DNA of 64,000 nucleotides from Neptuniibacter halophilus (lineage in GTDB: Bacteria; Pseudomonadota; Gammaproteobacteria; Pseudomonadales; Balneatricaceae). A model generated the notes under the pieces. It was not told the DNA's origin, searched no databases, and saw nothing but the letters and a program-made list of their open reading frames with translations. A program made the position numbers and the translations under genes. The DNA lies in the NCBI RefSeq assembly GCF_030295765.1, contig NZ_AP027292.1:620001-684000 (forward strand). Direction: 5' to 3'. Positions 55,786 through 64,000 of the stretch are shown here, one piece after another (position 1 is the stretch's first letter; each line of letters starts with the position of its first letter).

Positions 55786-56925
55786 TTAAACAAATGTGCT
55801 CATTTTCTTCGCCAGAGCGCAGAGCAGTTCATCAGCCCCTTTGCGGCCAACCAACTGCAACCCGACCGGTAAACCCGATGCGCTCTGCAGAGGAATTGAA
55901 ATCGCCGGATGCCCGCTCAGATTGAATGGCCGCAGCAGAAAAGAGAGACGCAGATCCATCTCCCCTGCCTCGGCCTGTTGCAGGGTCATCGGGAACACCG
56001 GCAGACTCGGCATCAACAGGCAGTCGACCTCCGCCAGTAACTGATCAATGGCGTCGCTGAAACGCTGCCCCTGCTGATGGGCTTCAGCCACCGCAGCATC
56101 GGAGGTCTCCGCCGCTTTCTGTAAGCGCTCAGCCACATCGGCCCCGACCCGACCGGAAGCGAGCAGATCACCGCAGGCATTCCACGTCTCGCGGTTGATC
56201 AAGACCATGCCCGCACTGTAGGCCGACTCCATATCCGGCAGTTGCACAGAGACCTGTTGCGCAGGCAGACGCCCGGTCAATTCACTGATCGTTGCCCGGA
56301 TCTCGGCAATCGCCTCGACATCAGCAACGCCCAGCACACAATCTTCCAACTCAATATCCGGCAGCGCGTTAAACGAGGGATCAATAATCTTCATTCCCTG
56401 CTCCAGCATGGTTGCGCTGTCCGCCAGTACGCCAACGCAATCCAGCGAGGATTCAGCAGGCATCACGCCCTCACGGCTGACACGTCCGTAGGTAGGTTTG
56501 ATACCGTAGACACCACAACAGGCTGCAGGCAGGCGAACCGAACCACCGGTATCCGTGCCAATAGCAAAATCTGCCAGCCCTGCGGCCACTGCGACCGCCG
56601 AACCACTGGAAGAGCCACCGGGAATTAACTGAGGGTATTTATGATTCAGCGGGGTACCTGCCCATGGGTTGATACCGCTCATGCCGAACGCCAGTTCATG
56701 GGTGTTGGTTTTACCGACCAGCCGGCAGCCCTGCTGCAAAACCCGGTCGACTACCGCAGCATTGCAACGGGCAGGCTCTCTGTCGGCCAGTGCCGCACAG
56801 CCTGCAACGGTCGGAAAACCAGCAATATCGATCGTATCTTTGACCGCTACCGTCAGTTTGTTGCGGTTCTCACCACTCACTGCTCCGGCCCTTAAGAAAC
56901 GATGAAAAAATACACTCACAGGCAT
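55786..56925 (-). CDS. iacH: IacH-like amidase (AS family)
   Basis: About 379 aa. Lys of the triad in LTVAVKDTIDIAGF; signature PGGSSSGSAVAVAAGLADFAIGTDTGGSVRLPA has both Ser. Acts late in the IAA branch, probably on an oxidised indole amide bond. The frame is open to ATG 56982, but the predicted promoter would start RNA near 56987 and leave almost no leader; ATG 56925 (MPVSVFF) is therefore preferred, though its ribosome site is close. First gene of the operon. Confidence 0.85.
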   Translation of the reverse strand: MPVSVFFHRFLRAGAVSGENRNKLTVAVKDTIDIAGFPTVAGCAALADREPARCNAAVVDRVLQQGCRLVGKTNTHELAFGMSGINPWAGTPLNHKYPQLIPGGSSSGSAVAVAAGLADFAIGTDTGGSVRLPAACCGVYGIKPTYGRVSREGVMPAESSLDCVGVLADSATMLEQGMKIIDPSFNALPDIELEDCVLGVADVEAIAEIRATISELTGRLPAQQVSVQLPDMESAYSAGMVLINRETWNACGDLLASGRVGADVAERLQKAAETSDAAVAEAHQQGQRFSDAIDQLLAEVDCLLMPSLPVFPMTLQQAEAGEMDLRLSFLLRPFNLSGHPAISIPLQSASGLPVGLQLVGRKGADELLCALAKKMSTFV

Positions 56926-56993
56926 CACCCTCTGCTGGTTTGATCCGACCTTACATCCCCAAACAGGCGGCAGGTCATTCATTGCTCCCTATC

Positions 56994-57023
56994 AATATAT
57001 TGATCGATTAGTTGAAATGTCAA
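56994..57023 (-). promoter_or_regulatory. Sigma-70 promoter of the iac operon
   Basis: On the minus strand a perfect TTGACA (57023-57018), 18-bp spacer, and TATATT (56999-56994). The -35 box lies inside the first palindrome, so binding of IacR there would block polymerase. Confidence 0.65.
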
Positions 57024-57028
57024 CTAAT
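57007..57028. promoter_or_regulatory. IacR-type palindrome A (iacH promoter)
   Basis: Perfect dyad ATTAGTTGA-AATG-TCAACTAAT. It covers the -35 element of the iacH promoter. Confidence 0.7.
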
Positions 57029-57050
57029 TTTAGTTGAACTTTCAACCATT
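57029..57050. promoter_or_regulatory. IacR-type palindrome B (iacH promoter)
   Basis: TTTAGTTGA-ACTT-TCAACCATT, same spacing with one half-site mismatch. Centred 22 bp (two helical turns) from palindrome A, so two dimers could sit side by side. From here to iacR (57051-57256) the DNA is AT-rich with no further gene. Confidence 0.65.
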
Positions 57051-57256
57051 TATGCAGTGCAAAAAACAGGCAAAACCAAACAAAATTAATATTTATCAAT
57101 CAGTTAAAAATAAAAATATTTTTTAAAATTTGCAGAAACAAAACACAAAAAATCAAACTTACCCATGACTAAATCGTTCGCATAAGCGCAGTGAGTAGCG
57201 TAAAATCTGATCCTGTCAGCACCCTGATCCGGTGCCAGTAACTGAATGAGCACAGC

Positions 57257-57736
57257 ATGACATCGAGAGATAAAAAGCTTGAGAAATACCTGCCCTCAAG
57301 CGCCTCCTTCCAGATTGATGAGTTCCCCTTCTACTGGGTCGCTAAACTCAATGCCCTCTACAGCCGGGAGATGGAGAAAACCCTGAAACCGCTGAATATG
57401 GATATCTCTCGCTGGCGTGTAGCCATGCTGCTGCGGGTTCATGGTGATCTGAGTATCAAAGATATAACCGAGCATGCCCTTGCCAAACTGCCGACCATCA
57501 CCAAAATCGTTTACAAAATGCGGGATGAAGGCCTGGTTGATGTGCAACCCTCCGAGCTCGATGGGCGGGTCAGCATCGTATCGCTGACCGAACAGGGCCG
57601 GGACAAAGTGGAACAGGTGCGCCAGCAAACCCACCACCTGTTTACCGAAGCCTTCTCCGGCATGACAGAAACCCAGATCAACCGCAGTACCGCCTTACTG
57701 AAAAAATACTTCGAAAACCTTTCCGAAGTGGAGTAA
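57257..57736 (+). CDS. iacR: MarR-family regulator IacR
   Basis: 159 aa winged-helix repressor: PLNMDISRWRVAMLLRVHGDLSIKDITEHALAKLPTITKIVYKMRDEGLVDVQPSELDGRVSIVSLTEQG carries recognition helix and wing. MarR regulators next to iac genes bind IAA-type ligands and release DNA. Divergent from iacH, with palindromes in the shared gap. An IacR-type palindrome also lies 50 bp past its stop, before the globin gene. Confidence 0.88.
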   Translation: MTSRDKKLEKYLPSSASFQIDEFPFYWVAKLNALYSREMEKTLKPLNMDISRWRVAMLLRVHGDLSIKDITEHALAKLPTITKIVYKMRDEGLVDVQPSELDGRVSIVSLTEQGRDKVEQVRQQTHHLFTEAFSGMTETQINRSTALLKKYFENLSEVE

Positions 57737-57785
57737 GGCCATCCCCTGAGGGTTTAAGTATTCCTGACGCACGTCTCAATGACAA

Positions 57786-57811
57786 AATTTAGTTGAACTT
57801 TCAACTAAATT
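57786..57811. promoter_or_regulatory. IacR-type palindrome C (globin promoter region)
   Basis: The best copy: AATTTAGTTGA-ACTT-TCAACTAAATT, a perfect 11-4-11 dyad with the same core as the sites before iacH. It ends 39 bp before the globin ATG. Confidence 0.7.
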
Positions 57812-57850
57812 GTTATTCCCTATACCGGGACAACAAAACGAGGCGATCTG

Positions 57851-58228
57851 ATGCAAACCCCTTATGAACTGATCGGCGGTGCTGCCGGCGTCAAAGCGCT
57901 GGCGGAAGAATTTTACCGGGTAATGGACAGCCAGCACGCAGCCCGGGGCATCCGGGCCATGCACGGCAAAGACCTGTCGGCGGTGTCTGATAAGCTCTAC
58001 CAGTTTCTCTCGGGCTGGTTTGGCGGACCTCAGCTTTACCTGAAACAGCACGGTACTATCTGCCTGAGTTCACCCCACGCAAAATACGCCATCGGCAGCG
58101 CTGAACGGGATGCATGGCTACAGTGTATGGACCTTGCGCTGGATAATCTGAACAGTTCACCGGAACTGAAAAGTATGCTTAAAGACCCCCTGTTTGATCT
58201 GGCAGATATGATGACCAACCGGGATTAA
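57851..58228 (+). CDS. Group II truncated haemoglobin (TrHbO type)
   Basis: 125 aa. FYRVM (Tyr22, B10), GWFGGPQLYLKQHG (typical group II E-F region), proximal His76 in SPHAKYAIG, and Trp89 (G8) in RDAWLQCM. Binds oxygen or nitric oxide with haem. Follows iacR by 114 bp and has the strongest IacR-type palindrome in front, so it may supply oxygen to, or protect, the oxygenases of the locus. That link is inference. Confidence 0.88.
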   Translation: MQTPYELIGGAAGVKALAEEFYRVMDSQHAARGIRAMHGKDLSAVSDKLYQFLSGWFGGPQLYLKQHGTICLSSPHAKYAIGSAERDAWLQCMDLALDNLNSSPELKSMLKDPLFDLADMMTNRD

Positions 58229-58478
58229 CCGGCAGCAGCGAAATGACTTCCAGTACAGCTAATCGCCAGGCTAATCATCACTGCGTTATGCAGCCGGATA
58301 GCGCGTTACCAACACCTGAAAACAACCAATTAACAGCTCCGCTTCAACACGGCTCCTCTCCGCTGATAAATTTATCCCCTGTGCCATACTTTTTTCTGGA
58401 CGCAGAGCCGGAACTGTAGTCTTGTAGCAATCCGGCTGAGTCCGGCCTTTTACTCCTTTTCTGAGAATTAATTATCTG

Positions 58479-59378
58479 ATGAAGATCGCCATACTGTCCC
58501 GCAACCCGAAACTCTACTCCACCCGACGTCTGGTCGAGGCGGGGGAAGCGATGGGGCATGAAATTGATGTAATCGATACCCTGCACTGCTACATGGATAT
58601 CACCCGCAGCCGGCCGGTGGTGCGCTATAACGGTGAGCAGCTCCCCCACTACGATGCGATCATTCCCCGTATCGGCGCTTCAGTGACGTTTTACGGTACG
58701 GCGATCGTCCGTCAGTTTGAGGTGATGGGAACCTTTTGTGTCAACCGATCCGATGCGATCAGCCGTTCCCGCGATAAACTGCGTTCGTTGCAGATTCTGG
58801 CGGGTCAGGATGTCGGTCTGCCACGCACAGGATTTGCCAATAAGCCAGACAATATCAAAGACCTGATCAAGAATGTCGGCGGCGCACCGGTTGTCATCAA
58901 ACTGCTTGAAGGCACCCAGGGGATTGGTGTGGTTCTGGCCGAAACCAGTAAAGCGGCTGAGAGTATCATCGAAGCCTTTATGGGCCTTAAAGCAAACATT
59001 CTGGTTCAGGAATACATTAAGGAAGCCGGCGGCGCCGATATCCGTTGCTTTGTGGTGGGCGATCAGGTGGTCGCAGCAATGAAACGTCAGGCGGCCGAGG
59101 GCGAGTTCCGCTCCAACCTGCACCGTGGTGGAACCGCCACGCTGGTTGAGCTGAGCGAAGAGGAACAGGCCACGGCGATCAATGCAGCTAAAGCTCTGGG
59201 CCTGAATGTCTGCGGTGTGGATATACTCCAGTCGGCTAATGGCCCGGTAGTGATGGAGGTGAATTCATCTCCGGGTCTTGAAGGCATAGAGATGGCTACA
59301 GGCAAGAATGTTGCTGGTATGATTTACGAATTTATCGAGCAGAATGCTCAGCCCAATTCGAATAATAAAAAAGGTTAA
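58479..59378 (+). CDS. rimK: RimK-type ATP-grasp glutamate ligase
   Basis: 299 aa, same size as E. coli RimK, which adds glutamates to ribosomal protein S6. [55 protein letters not shown]-grasp [15 protein letters not shown] and metal-binding [14 protein letters not shown] are all conserved. Upstream 58229-58478 has no gene. Six bases separate it from the M14 enzyme, so they form one transcript. Confidence 0.9.
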   Translation: MKIAILSRNPKLYSTRRLVEAGEAMGHEIDVIDTLHCYMDITRSRPVVRYNGEQLPHYDAIIPRIGASVTFYGTAIVRQFEVMGTFCVNRSDAISRSRDKLRSLQILAGQDVGLPRTGFANKPDNIKDLIKNVGGAPVVIKLLEGTQGIGVVLAETSKAAESIIEAFMGLKANILVQEYIKEAGGADIRCFVVGDQVVAAMKRQAAEGEFRSNLHRGGTATLVELSEEEQATAINAAKALGLNVCGVDILQSANGPVVMEVNSSPGLEGIEMATGKNVAGMIYEFIEQNAQPNSNNKKG

Positions 59379-59384
59379 CGCCCC

Positions 59385-60431
59385 ATGGATATGCTTGAAA
59401 TCGGAGGTCACAGCGTCCCGCCCGGGAAAACCCTACAGATTGAACTGCCGGTGGTGAAACTCTATACCGATACGGATATCTGTATGCCTGTGCATGTTAT
59501 CCGAGGCCGTAAACCCGGCCCCACCGTGTTCGTCTCTGCGGCGGTACACGGTGATGAGCTGAACGGGATCGAGATCGTTCGCCGTCTGATCAATCAGAAG
59601 AGCCTGCGCCTTACCGCAGGCACATTGATTCTGGTACCCATGGTTAATGTCTACGGGGTACTTAACCAGAGCCGGTACATGCCGGACCGGCGTGATCTGA
59701 ACCGCTGTTTCCCCGGCTCACCGAAAGGCTCGCTGGCCGGAATCGTGGCGGATAAGTTTGTCTCCGAGATTATCCAGCACTGCCAGTACGGTATCGATCT
59801 GCACACCGGCGCGATCCATCGTTCCAATCTGCCGCAGATCCGCGCCAATCTGAAAGATCAGGAGACACTGGAGCTGGCACAGGCGTTTGGCGTGCCGGTA
59901 CTGCTGAATGCCAGTATCCGCGATGGCTCCCTGCGCGAAGCGGCGGTTGAAACCGGTGCCCGGGTACTGCTCTATGAAGCAGGTCAGGCCCTGCGCTTTG
60001 ATGAGCTGTCGATCCGCGCCGGTATTCGCGGCATCAACAATGTGCTGAAACATCTGGGTATGATCTCAAGGAACACCCGTAAAGAGAGTAAGCGCCCGCC
60101 GGTGGTGCCGTTTATCGCCAACACCAGTCGCTGGACCCGCGCCAGCGCCAGCGGAATTGTGCATAACCTGAAAAACCTAGGCGATCAGGTCAACCGCGGC
60201 GACCCGCTGGCAACTATTGGCAGTCCATTCGGCAAGGTGCTGGAAACGGTTTATGCCAGCCGTGCCGGGATTATTATAGGTAAGCAGAATATCCCTCTGG
60301 TGCAGGAGGGTGATGCGATGTTTCACATCGCCTACTTCACCGAAGAGGAGCAGGAAGTGGTGGACAACATTGAGACGATGCAGGATATCCTGATGCCGGA
60401 GAAAAACGGCAACACAGGCCCCGATCTCTGA
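59385..60431 (+). CDS. Succinylglutamate desuccinylase/aspartoacylase (M14) family protein
   Basis: 348 aa. Zinc site in VHGDELNGIEI (H-x2-E) and the later IDLHTGAIHR (His); C-terminal part is a beta-rich lipoyl-like domain (ASGIVHNLKNLGDQVNRGDPLATIG). The family removes acyl groups from amino acids, but members paired with rimK may act on glutamylated proteins. Substrate open. Its stop is followed by ~90 bp with no clear terminator. Confidence 0.82.
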   Translation: MDMLEIGGHSVPPGKTLQIELPVVKLYTDTDICMPVHVIRGRKPGPTVFVSAAVHGDELNGIEIVRRLINQKSLRLTAGTLILVPMVNVYGVLNQSRYMPDRRDLNRCFPGSPKGSLAGIVADKFVSEIIQHCQYGIDLHTGAIHRSNLPQIRANLKDQETLELAQAFGVPVLLNASIRDGSLREAAVETGARVLLYEAGQALRFDELSIRAGIRGINNVLKHLGMISRNTRKESKRPPVVPFIANTSRWTRASASGIVHNLKNLGDQVNRGDPLATIGSPFGKVLETVYASRAGIIIGKQNIPLVQEGDAMFHIAYFTEEEQEVVDNIETMQDILMPEKNGNTGPDL

Positions 60432-60523
60432 TCCAGTCAGCGATCGGGTTTGCACCGGGTTTTCGGATAACAGGTTTAGATACGTTGGGTGACCCGAAAC
60501 CCTTTGCAGCCTGATCGCTCCGC

Positions 60524-60823
60524 TCAGGATCGGTTCAACAATTCATTGATCGTTAACTGGTCCGGGTCTACAACGCCCTGACGATACGCAAACTCATTGA
60601 TGATCGCCGCGTCTACCCGTTCCCGGCTTTCGATCCCCAGCTCTTCGCTCTTGCCGTAACAGTTCACCCGGGCCTGACAGCTTCCGGCTGCTACGATCTG
60701 CCATTTCGCGCCGCCTTTAGTCAGTACCGATGCGATGGTCCTGTGGGTAAAGTTGTCCGGGAAAAGAAATGGGATTTCGATTAACTGTCCGGCTTTCTGT
60801 ACGGAGAAAATTAAGTATTTCAT
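60524..60823 (-). CDS. Small hypothetical protein
   Basis: 99 aa, soluble, no signal peptide. Starts MKYLIFSVQKAGQLIEIPFLFPDNFTH and has two cysteines (AAGSCQARVNCYG). I do not recognise it. GAGG lies 8 bp before the ATG, which supports a real gene. It stands alone, with 210 bp of gene-free DNA to the VWA gene; that gap contains a TCCGGGG...CCCCGGA hairpin (60934-60963). Confidence 0.55.
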   Translation of the reverse strand: MKYLIFSVQKAGQLIEIPFLFPDNFTHRTIASVLTKGGAKWQIVAAGSCQARVNCYGKSEELGIESRERVDAAIINEFAYRQGVVDPDQLTINELLNRS

Positions 60824-61033
60824 ATTCCAGCCTCAGCGCTCTGTTCTGGAGAGATGAGTACTGCGAGGATCTGCCCGAACCCTATGGCCACAATCCAGAA
60901 TCAACATCCCTTTTAATTAAATAGAATGGTTTGTCCGGGGCTGACATACAGCCAAACCCCGGAGCCCTTCATACTACAATATATTATAGCCAGCCTGTAC
61001 CTCTATCCTGAGACCTCCCTGTGCGGACTGCCA

Positions 61034-63061
61034 TCACATGGCGTCCGCCAGTTTTGCTTTACGAATCAACTGCACCAGTTCACTGCGATAGCCGTAAGGG
61101 TCATGTCCACGATTAGCAAGCGCCAGTTGCAGCGCATCATCATAGCTCCAGCTACCTGTGTATTTACCGCCTTTCAGCAGTTGACCAAACCCTGCTACGG
61201 CCGTAGCAAAGCTGGCTTCCTGAGCTGCCTCGGCACTGACCCGGCTCTGGATCGGAACCGCCTGCCCCAGCTCCAGTGAATGGTCTTGCTGAGGCAGTTT
61301 ATAGCGCATTTTCAGGTAACCATACTCGCTGCTGAAGTTTGTCTCCGGCGCCGTATCGCTATAGCGAGAAGTTGGGTAGACCCCGCTACCGGCATCGACC
61401 GGCGTAATTTCATAGATCGCGGTCACCCGATGGCCTGCCCCTATATCACCTGCATCCACCGCATCATTTTTAAAATCTTCGGTGGCCAGCATCCGGCTCT
61501 CGTAACCCAGCAGACGGTATTCAGCGACAGTAGCCGGGTTGAATTCCAACTGAATTTTCACATCCTTAGCGATCGGAAACAGGTTCGACGTCGCCTCTTC
61601 CACCAGCACCTTCTGCGCCTCACTCAGGCTGTCGATATAAGCCGCTACCCCATTGCCGTTCTGCGCCAGATCCTGCATCAGGGCATCGTTGTAGTTGCCC
61701 TGTCCAAAACCGAGTACGGAAAGGAACACACCAGACTGACGTTTACGCTCGACATAGCCTTTCAGCGCTTCGCGGTTACTGATGCCGACATTAAAATCCC
61801 CATCGGTGGCGAGAATAATCCGGTTCACCCCTCCCTCAATAAAGTTCTGCTCCGCCAGTTGGTAAGCTAACTGTATGCCTGCCGCACCGGCGGTAGAGCC
61901 TCCGGCGCGAAGCTGATTCAGTGCCGCAAAAATTTTATCTTTCTCCTGCACCGGTGTAGGTTCCAGCACGGTACCGGCTGCCCCGGCGTAGACCACAATG
62001 GAAACCTTATCCTGCGGTTGCAGTTGACTCAGCAGCAGGTCCATAGACTGCTTCACCAGCGGCAGTTTGTCCGGCTGATTCATGGAACCGGAAACATCCA
62101 GCAGAAACACCAGGTTGGTAGCGGGTTTTTCGCCCTGCAACTGATAGCCCTGAATACCGATATGCACCAGTTTATTACCCCGCTTCCAGGGAGAATCGAG
62201 CACGGTCACCTGAGTACTGAATGGCTGCGAGGAATCCTGCGGATAAGGGTAGGCGTAGGGGAAATAATTAATCATCTCTTCCACCCGGACCGCTGCTTTT
62301 TGTGGCAGAACACCCTGATTCAACTGACGACGAATAAAGCTGTATGAACTGGTATCAACATCAATACTGAACGTAGAGACCGGTTCATCCTGCACCCGTT
62401 TCACCGGATTTTCCGCCGCAGTACTGAAACGATCACGGCCTTCATCCGGACGCGATGGCAGCGCCCGCTCCTTAGCTTGCAAACCCGCTTGCGGCATGGG
62501 CGCAGCAGGCATAGATGGGGCGACAGCAATCATTCGCTGAACCTCGGCCTGATGCATGGCTTCGGATTCCGGCATCTGCTTCTTCATCATCCGATCCGCT
62601 TCAACCCGTTCATCCTGAAGACGGGCGCCAGTGTCGGCAATTGAATCGGCCTTCAGCGCTTTCTCTTCCTGTCGTGCCTGAGGTTTTGCCACGAGCTGTT
62701 CAGTGACCGTGGCCTGGGGTACCTCAGCTACAGGCTCTGAGGAGTTCTGCAACGGATCAACCGGGTGTCGCTCCAGCCCCAGATAAAGCGCCATCACCAT
62801 GACGGCGGCGGTTCCCAGACCTGCATAAAACCAGCGCGGTAGTGTATTAATGGTCAGGCTACTGTTCATGGTTCTGCTCCTCTCTTTATCAGATTCAGGA
62901 GTAAGACGAACCACGCGGGCATTTCCTTGGTCAGCTTCAGATGTTTTTTCACTCTGTGCCTGATCAAACTCAGCCAGTGCGGCTTCAAGCGCTCGGTTTT
63001 TAGCTTCCATCCGGGGTTGCTCATCCATCTGCCGGAACAGATTTTTCAGATCATCACTCAT
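61034..63061 (-). CDS. Membrane-anchored VWA-domain protein (YfbK type)
   Basis: 675 aa. A ~80-residue cytoplasmic N-terminus (KNLFRQMDEQPRMEAKNRALEAALAEFDQAQ), a helix (WFYAGLGTAAVMVMALYLGL), a low-complexity Q/E/A-rich linker, then a YfbK N-terminal domain and a von Willebrand A domain with MIDAS motif DVSGSMNQ and ATDGDFNVG, and a C-terminal domain ending LIRKAKLADAM. It starts with a 4-bp overlap to the ECF sigma gene. The small N-terminal tail in front of one helix is where an anti-sigma factor would bind. Confidence 0.88.
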   Translation of the reverse strand: MSDDLKNLFRQMDEQPRMEAKNRALEAALAEFDQAQSEKTSEADQGNARVVRLTPESDKERSRTMNSSLTINTLPRWFYAGLGTAAVMVMALYLGLERHPVDPLQNSSEPVAEVPQATVTEQLVAKPQARQEEKALKADSIADTGARLQDERVEADRMMKKQMPESEAMHQAEVQRMIAVAPSMPAAPMPQAGLQAKERALPSRPDEGRDRFSTAAENPVKRVQDEPVSTFSIDVDTSSYSFIRRQLNQGVLPQKAAVRVEEMINYFPYAYPYPQDSSQPFSTQVTVLDSPWKRGNKLVHIGIQGYQLQGEKPATNLVFLLDVSGSMNQPDKLPLVKQSMDLLLSQLQPQDKVSIVVYAGAAGTVLEPTPVQEKDKIFAALNQLRAGGSTAGAAGIQLAYQLAEQNFIEGGVNRIILATDGDFNVGISNREALKGYVERKRQSGVFLSVLGFGQGNYNDALMQDLAQNGNGVAAYIDSLSEAQKVLVEEATSNLFPIAKDVKIQLEFNPATVAEYRLLGYESRMLATEDFKNDAVDAGDIGAGHRVTAIYEITPVDAGSGVYPTSRYSDTAPETNFSSEYGYLKMRYKLPQQDHSLELGQAVPIQSRVSAEAAQEASFATAVAGFGQLLKGGKYTGSWSYDDALQLALANRGHDPYGYRSELVQLIRKAKLADAM

Positions 63062-63585
63062 GATTCACTCCCCAATGGCAATTCCTGTTTCAGGCGTTTG
63101 CGGATCTCATGCACCCGCCAGGACACGGTGGATTCTTTCACATTCAGGATCTGTGCGGTTTCAGCATGAGTCAGGCCCTCCCCCATCACCAGCACCACGG
63201 TCTCACGAAAACCGTCTCCCATTTTGGCTACCCGGCTCAGCACCTGACGCAGCATAATCGCTGAGTCGCCGGAATCTTCGCGACCCGGCTCCTGCCAACG
63301 GCTGTCCTCTTCCGGTCGGGAGAACTGTTTCTGCCAGTCATGGGCGCAGTTGATGACGATCCGATAGAGCCAGGAGGTGAATGCCGCTTCAAAACGGAAC
63401 TGCCCCAGAGATCGGGCCAGCTTGATACAGGCCTGCTGGGTGATATCTTCAGCATCGGTGGCGTTACCGCAATATTTACAGGCAAACCGGAACATCAGCG
63501 CGTAGTGCTGATCCAGCAAGGCCCGGAAGGCGTCGCGGTCGCCCGCCTGCGCCTGTTGTATCTGTTGGGTTAATGTCAGATCCAT
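63058..63585 (-). CDS. ECF-family RNA polymerase sigma factor
   Basis: 175 aa. Region 2 (LLDQHYALMFRFACKYCGNATDAEDITQQACIKLARSLGQFRFEAAFTSWLYRIVIN) and region 4 (RETVVLVMGEGLTHAETAQILNVKESTVSWRVHEIRKRLKQ) are both present and complete. Coupled to the VWA gene by ATGA overlap. No separate anti-sigma gene follows, unlike most ECF operons. Confidence 0.9.
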   Translation of the reverse strand: MDLTLTQQIQQAQAGDRDAFRALLDQHYALMFRFACKYCGNATDAEDITQQACIKLARSLGQFRFEAAFTSWLYRIVINCAHDWQKQFSRPEEDSRWQEPGREDSGDSAIMLRQVLSRVAKMGDGFRETVVLVMGEGLTHAETAQILNVKESTVSWRVHEIRKRLKQELPLGSES

Positions 63586-63876
63586 CGTTTAGATCCAGTC
63601 GCTTTTTCAGTTAGACGACACTCAGCGGAAAATCCTTGGAAAAAATTCACACTAACAGAATCCGCACAGATTAAAGGCTAAATCGGCCCGTAGCAGACCG
63701 GATAAAAATATTTCTGTTTCAATCTGCAACAGGAGTGCTTTCAATACAAAGGGTTAATAACGGCAAGCCAAAGCCTCGCTGTTTACCTATACTACTAGTG
63801 AGTATTTTTTGTTCAAACCTGCGTTTCAACGGCCGATATAGAAACTCATTGACCCCACAAGAATCAGGACAAGATC

Positions 63877-64000
63877 ATGGCTATTGGCGATTACAGTAAT
63901 TTCGGTGGCTACGTTAATAACGAGATCAAACCGAACCACGATGGCAGCCGGCCGCTGGGTAAAGCAGTGTCTGAAGCAGCTCACGCTAAAAATGAAGCCC
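63877..64000 (+). CDS. Start of an unidentified gene (3' part outside window)
   Basis: ATG preceded by AGGA at 8 bp. The first 41 residues begin MAIGDYSNFGGYVNNEIKP and are soluble and Gly/Asn-rich, without signal peptide. I do not recognise it. The 291 bp before it (63586-63876) hold no gene or clear terminator. Confidence 0.5.
   Translation, partial: MAIGDYSNFGGYVNNEIKPNHDGSRPLGKAVSEAAHAKNEA

Noticed and set aside
60934..60963. Hairpin TCCGGGG...CCCCGGA as terminator of the VWA gene
   Set aside because: It lies ~70 bp past the stop and is not followed by a T run; mentioned only in context.

Overview
The window looks like chromosome from a moderately GC-rich marine gammaproteobacterium, most like Oceanospirillales such as Marinobacterium, Amphritea or Neptuniibacter. 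That placement is inferred from gene content: several TRAP transporters, c-di-GMP and chemotaxis proteins, NtrC-type control, and RimK paired with an M14 desuccinylase. No rRNA or ribosomal protein marker is present to fix it.

1-9.7 kb: the end of a BASS-family transporter, fumarase C behind a candidate Fur box, two orphan family-3 solute-binding proteins, a Cache-GGDEF-EAL protein, a CPXCG small protein, a MOSC protein and an MsbA-type ABC exporter. 9.8-22 kb: a module in which a periplasmic binding protein, histidine kinase and sigma-54 response regulator lie next to a LivJHMGF-type ABC importer. The importer is followed by an M20 carbamoylase-type hydrolase and an amidase, and a good sigma-54 promoter stands before it. 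This looks like a sense, import and hydrolyse system for an amide or ureido compound. 22-25 kb: a 4xPAS-GGDEF-EAL-CZB protein. 25.5-28.2 kb: an accessory stretch with a NERD protein and hipBA. 28.2-28.8 kb: tRNA-Val(GAC) followed by 161-bp tandem repeats, each ending in the last 19 nt of the tRNA, like the rtT repeats of E. coli tyrT. 28.9-38.4 kb: a NarL-type two-component pair, Ap4A phosphorylase, a TRAP transporter with two receptor genes, a chemoreceptor and a 44-aa membrane protein.

38.5-58.2 kb is the main find: a nearly complete indole-3-acetic acid (IAA, auxin) catabolic locus. The order iacH-A-B-I-C-D-E-F, with divergent marR-type iacR, matches the iac cluster of Pseudomonas putida 1290. 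It continues on the same strand into a TRAP transporter, a universal stress protein and a catechol meta-cleavage set in dmp order (Q-B-C-E-F-G-H-I, no dmpD), with a second tautomerase and iacG (flavin reductase plus MarR-like domain) at the far end. Together the genes would take IAA to catechol and then to pyruvate and acetyl-CoA. A palindrome, TAGTTGA-N4-TCAACTA, occurs twice before iacH, once before the TRAP receptor and once before a truncated haemoglobin gene, which suggests one IacR regulon.

58.4-64 kb: RimK with an M14 desuccinylase, a small hypothetical, an ECF sigma factor with a membrane-anchored VWA protein, and the start of an unidentified gene.

Everything was read by eye. Family calls rest on motifs and order, and no database search was run.
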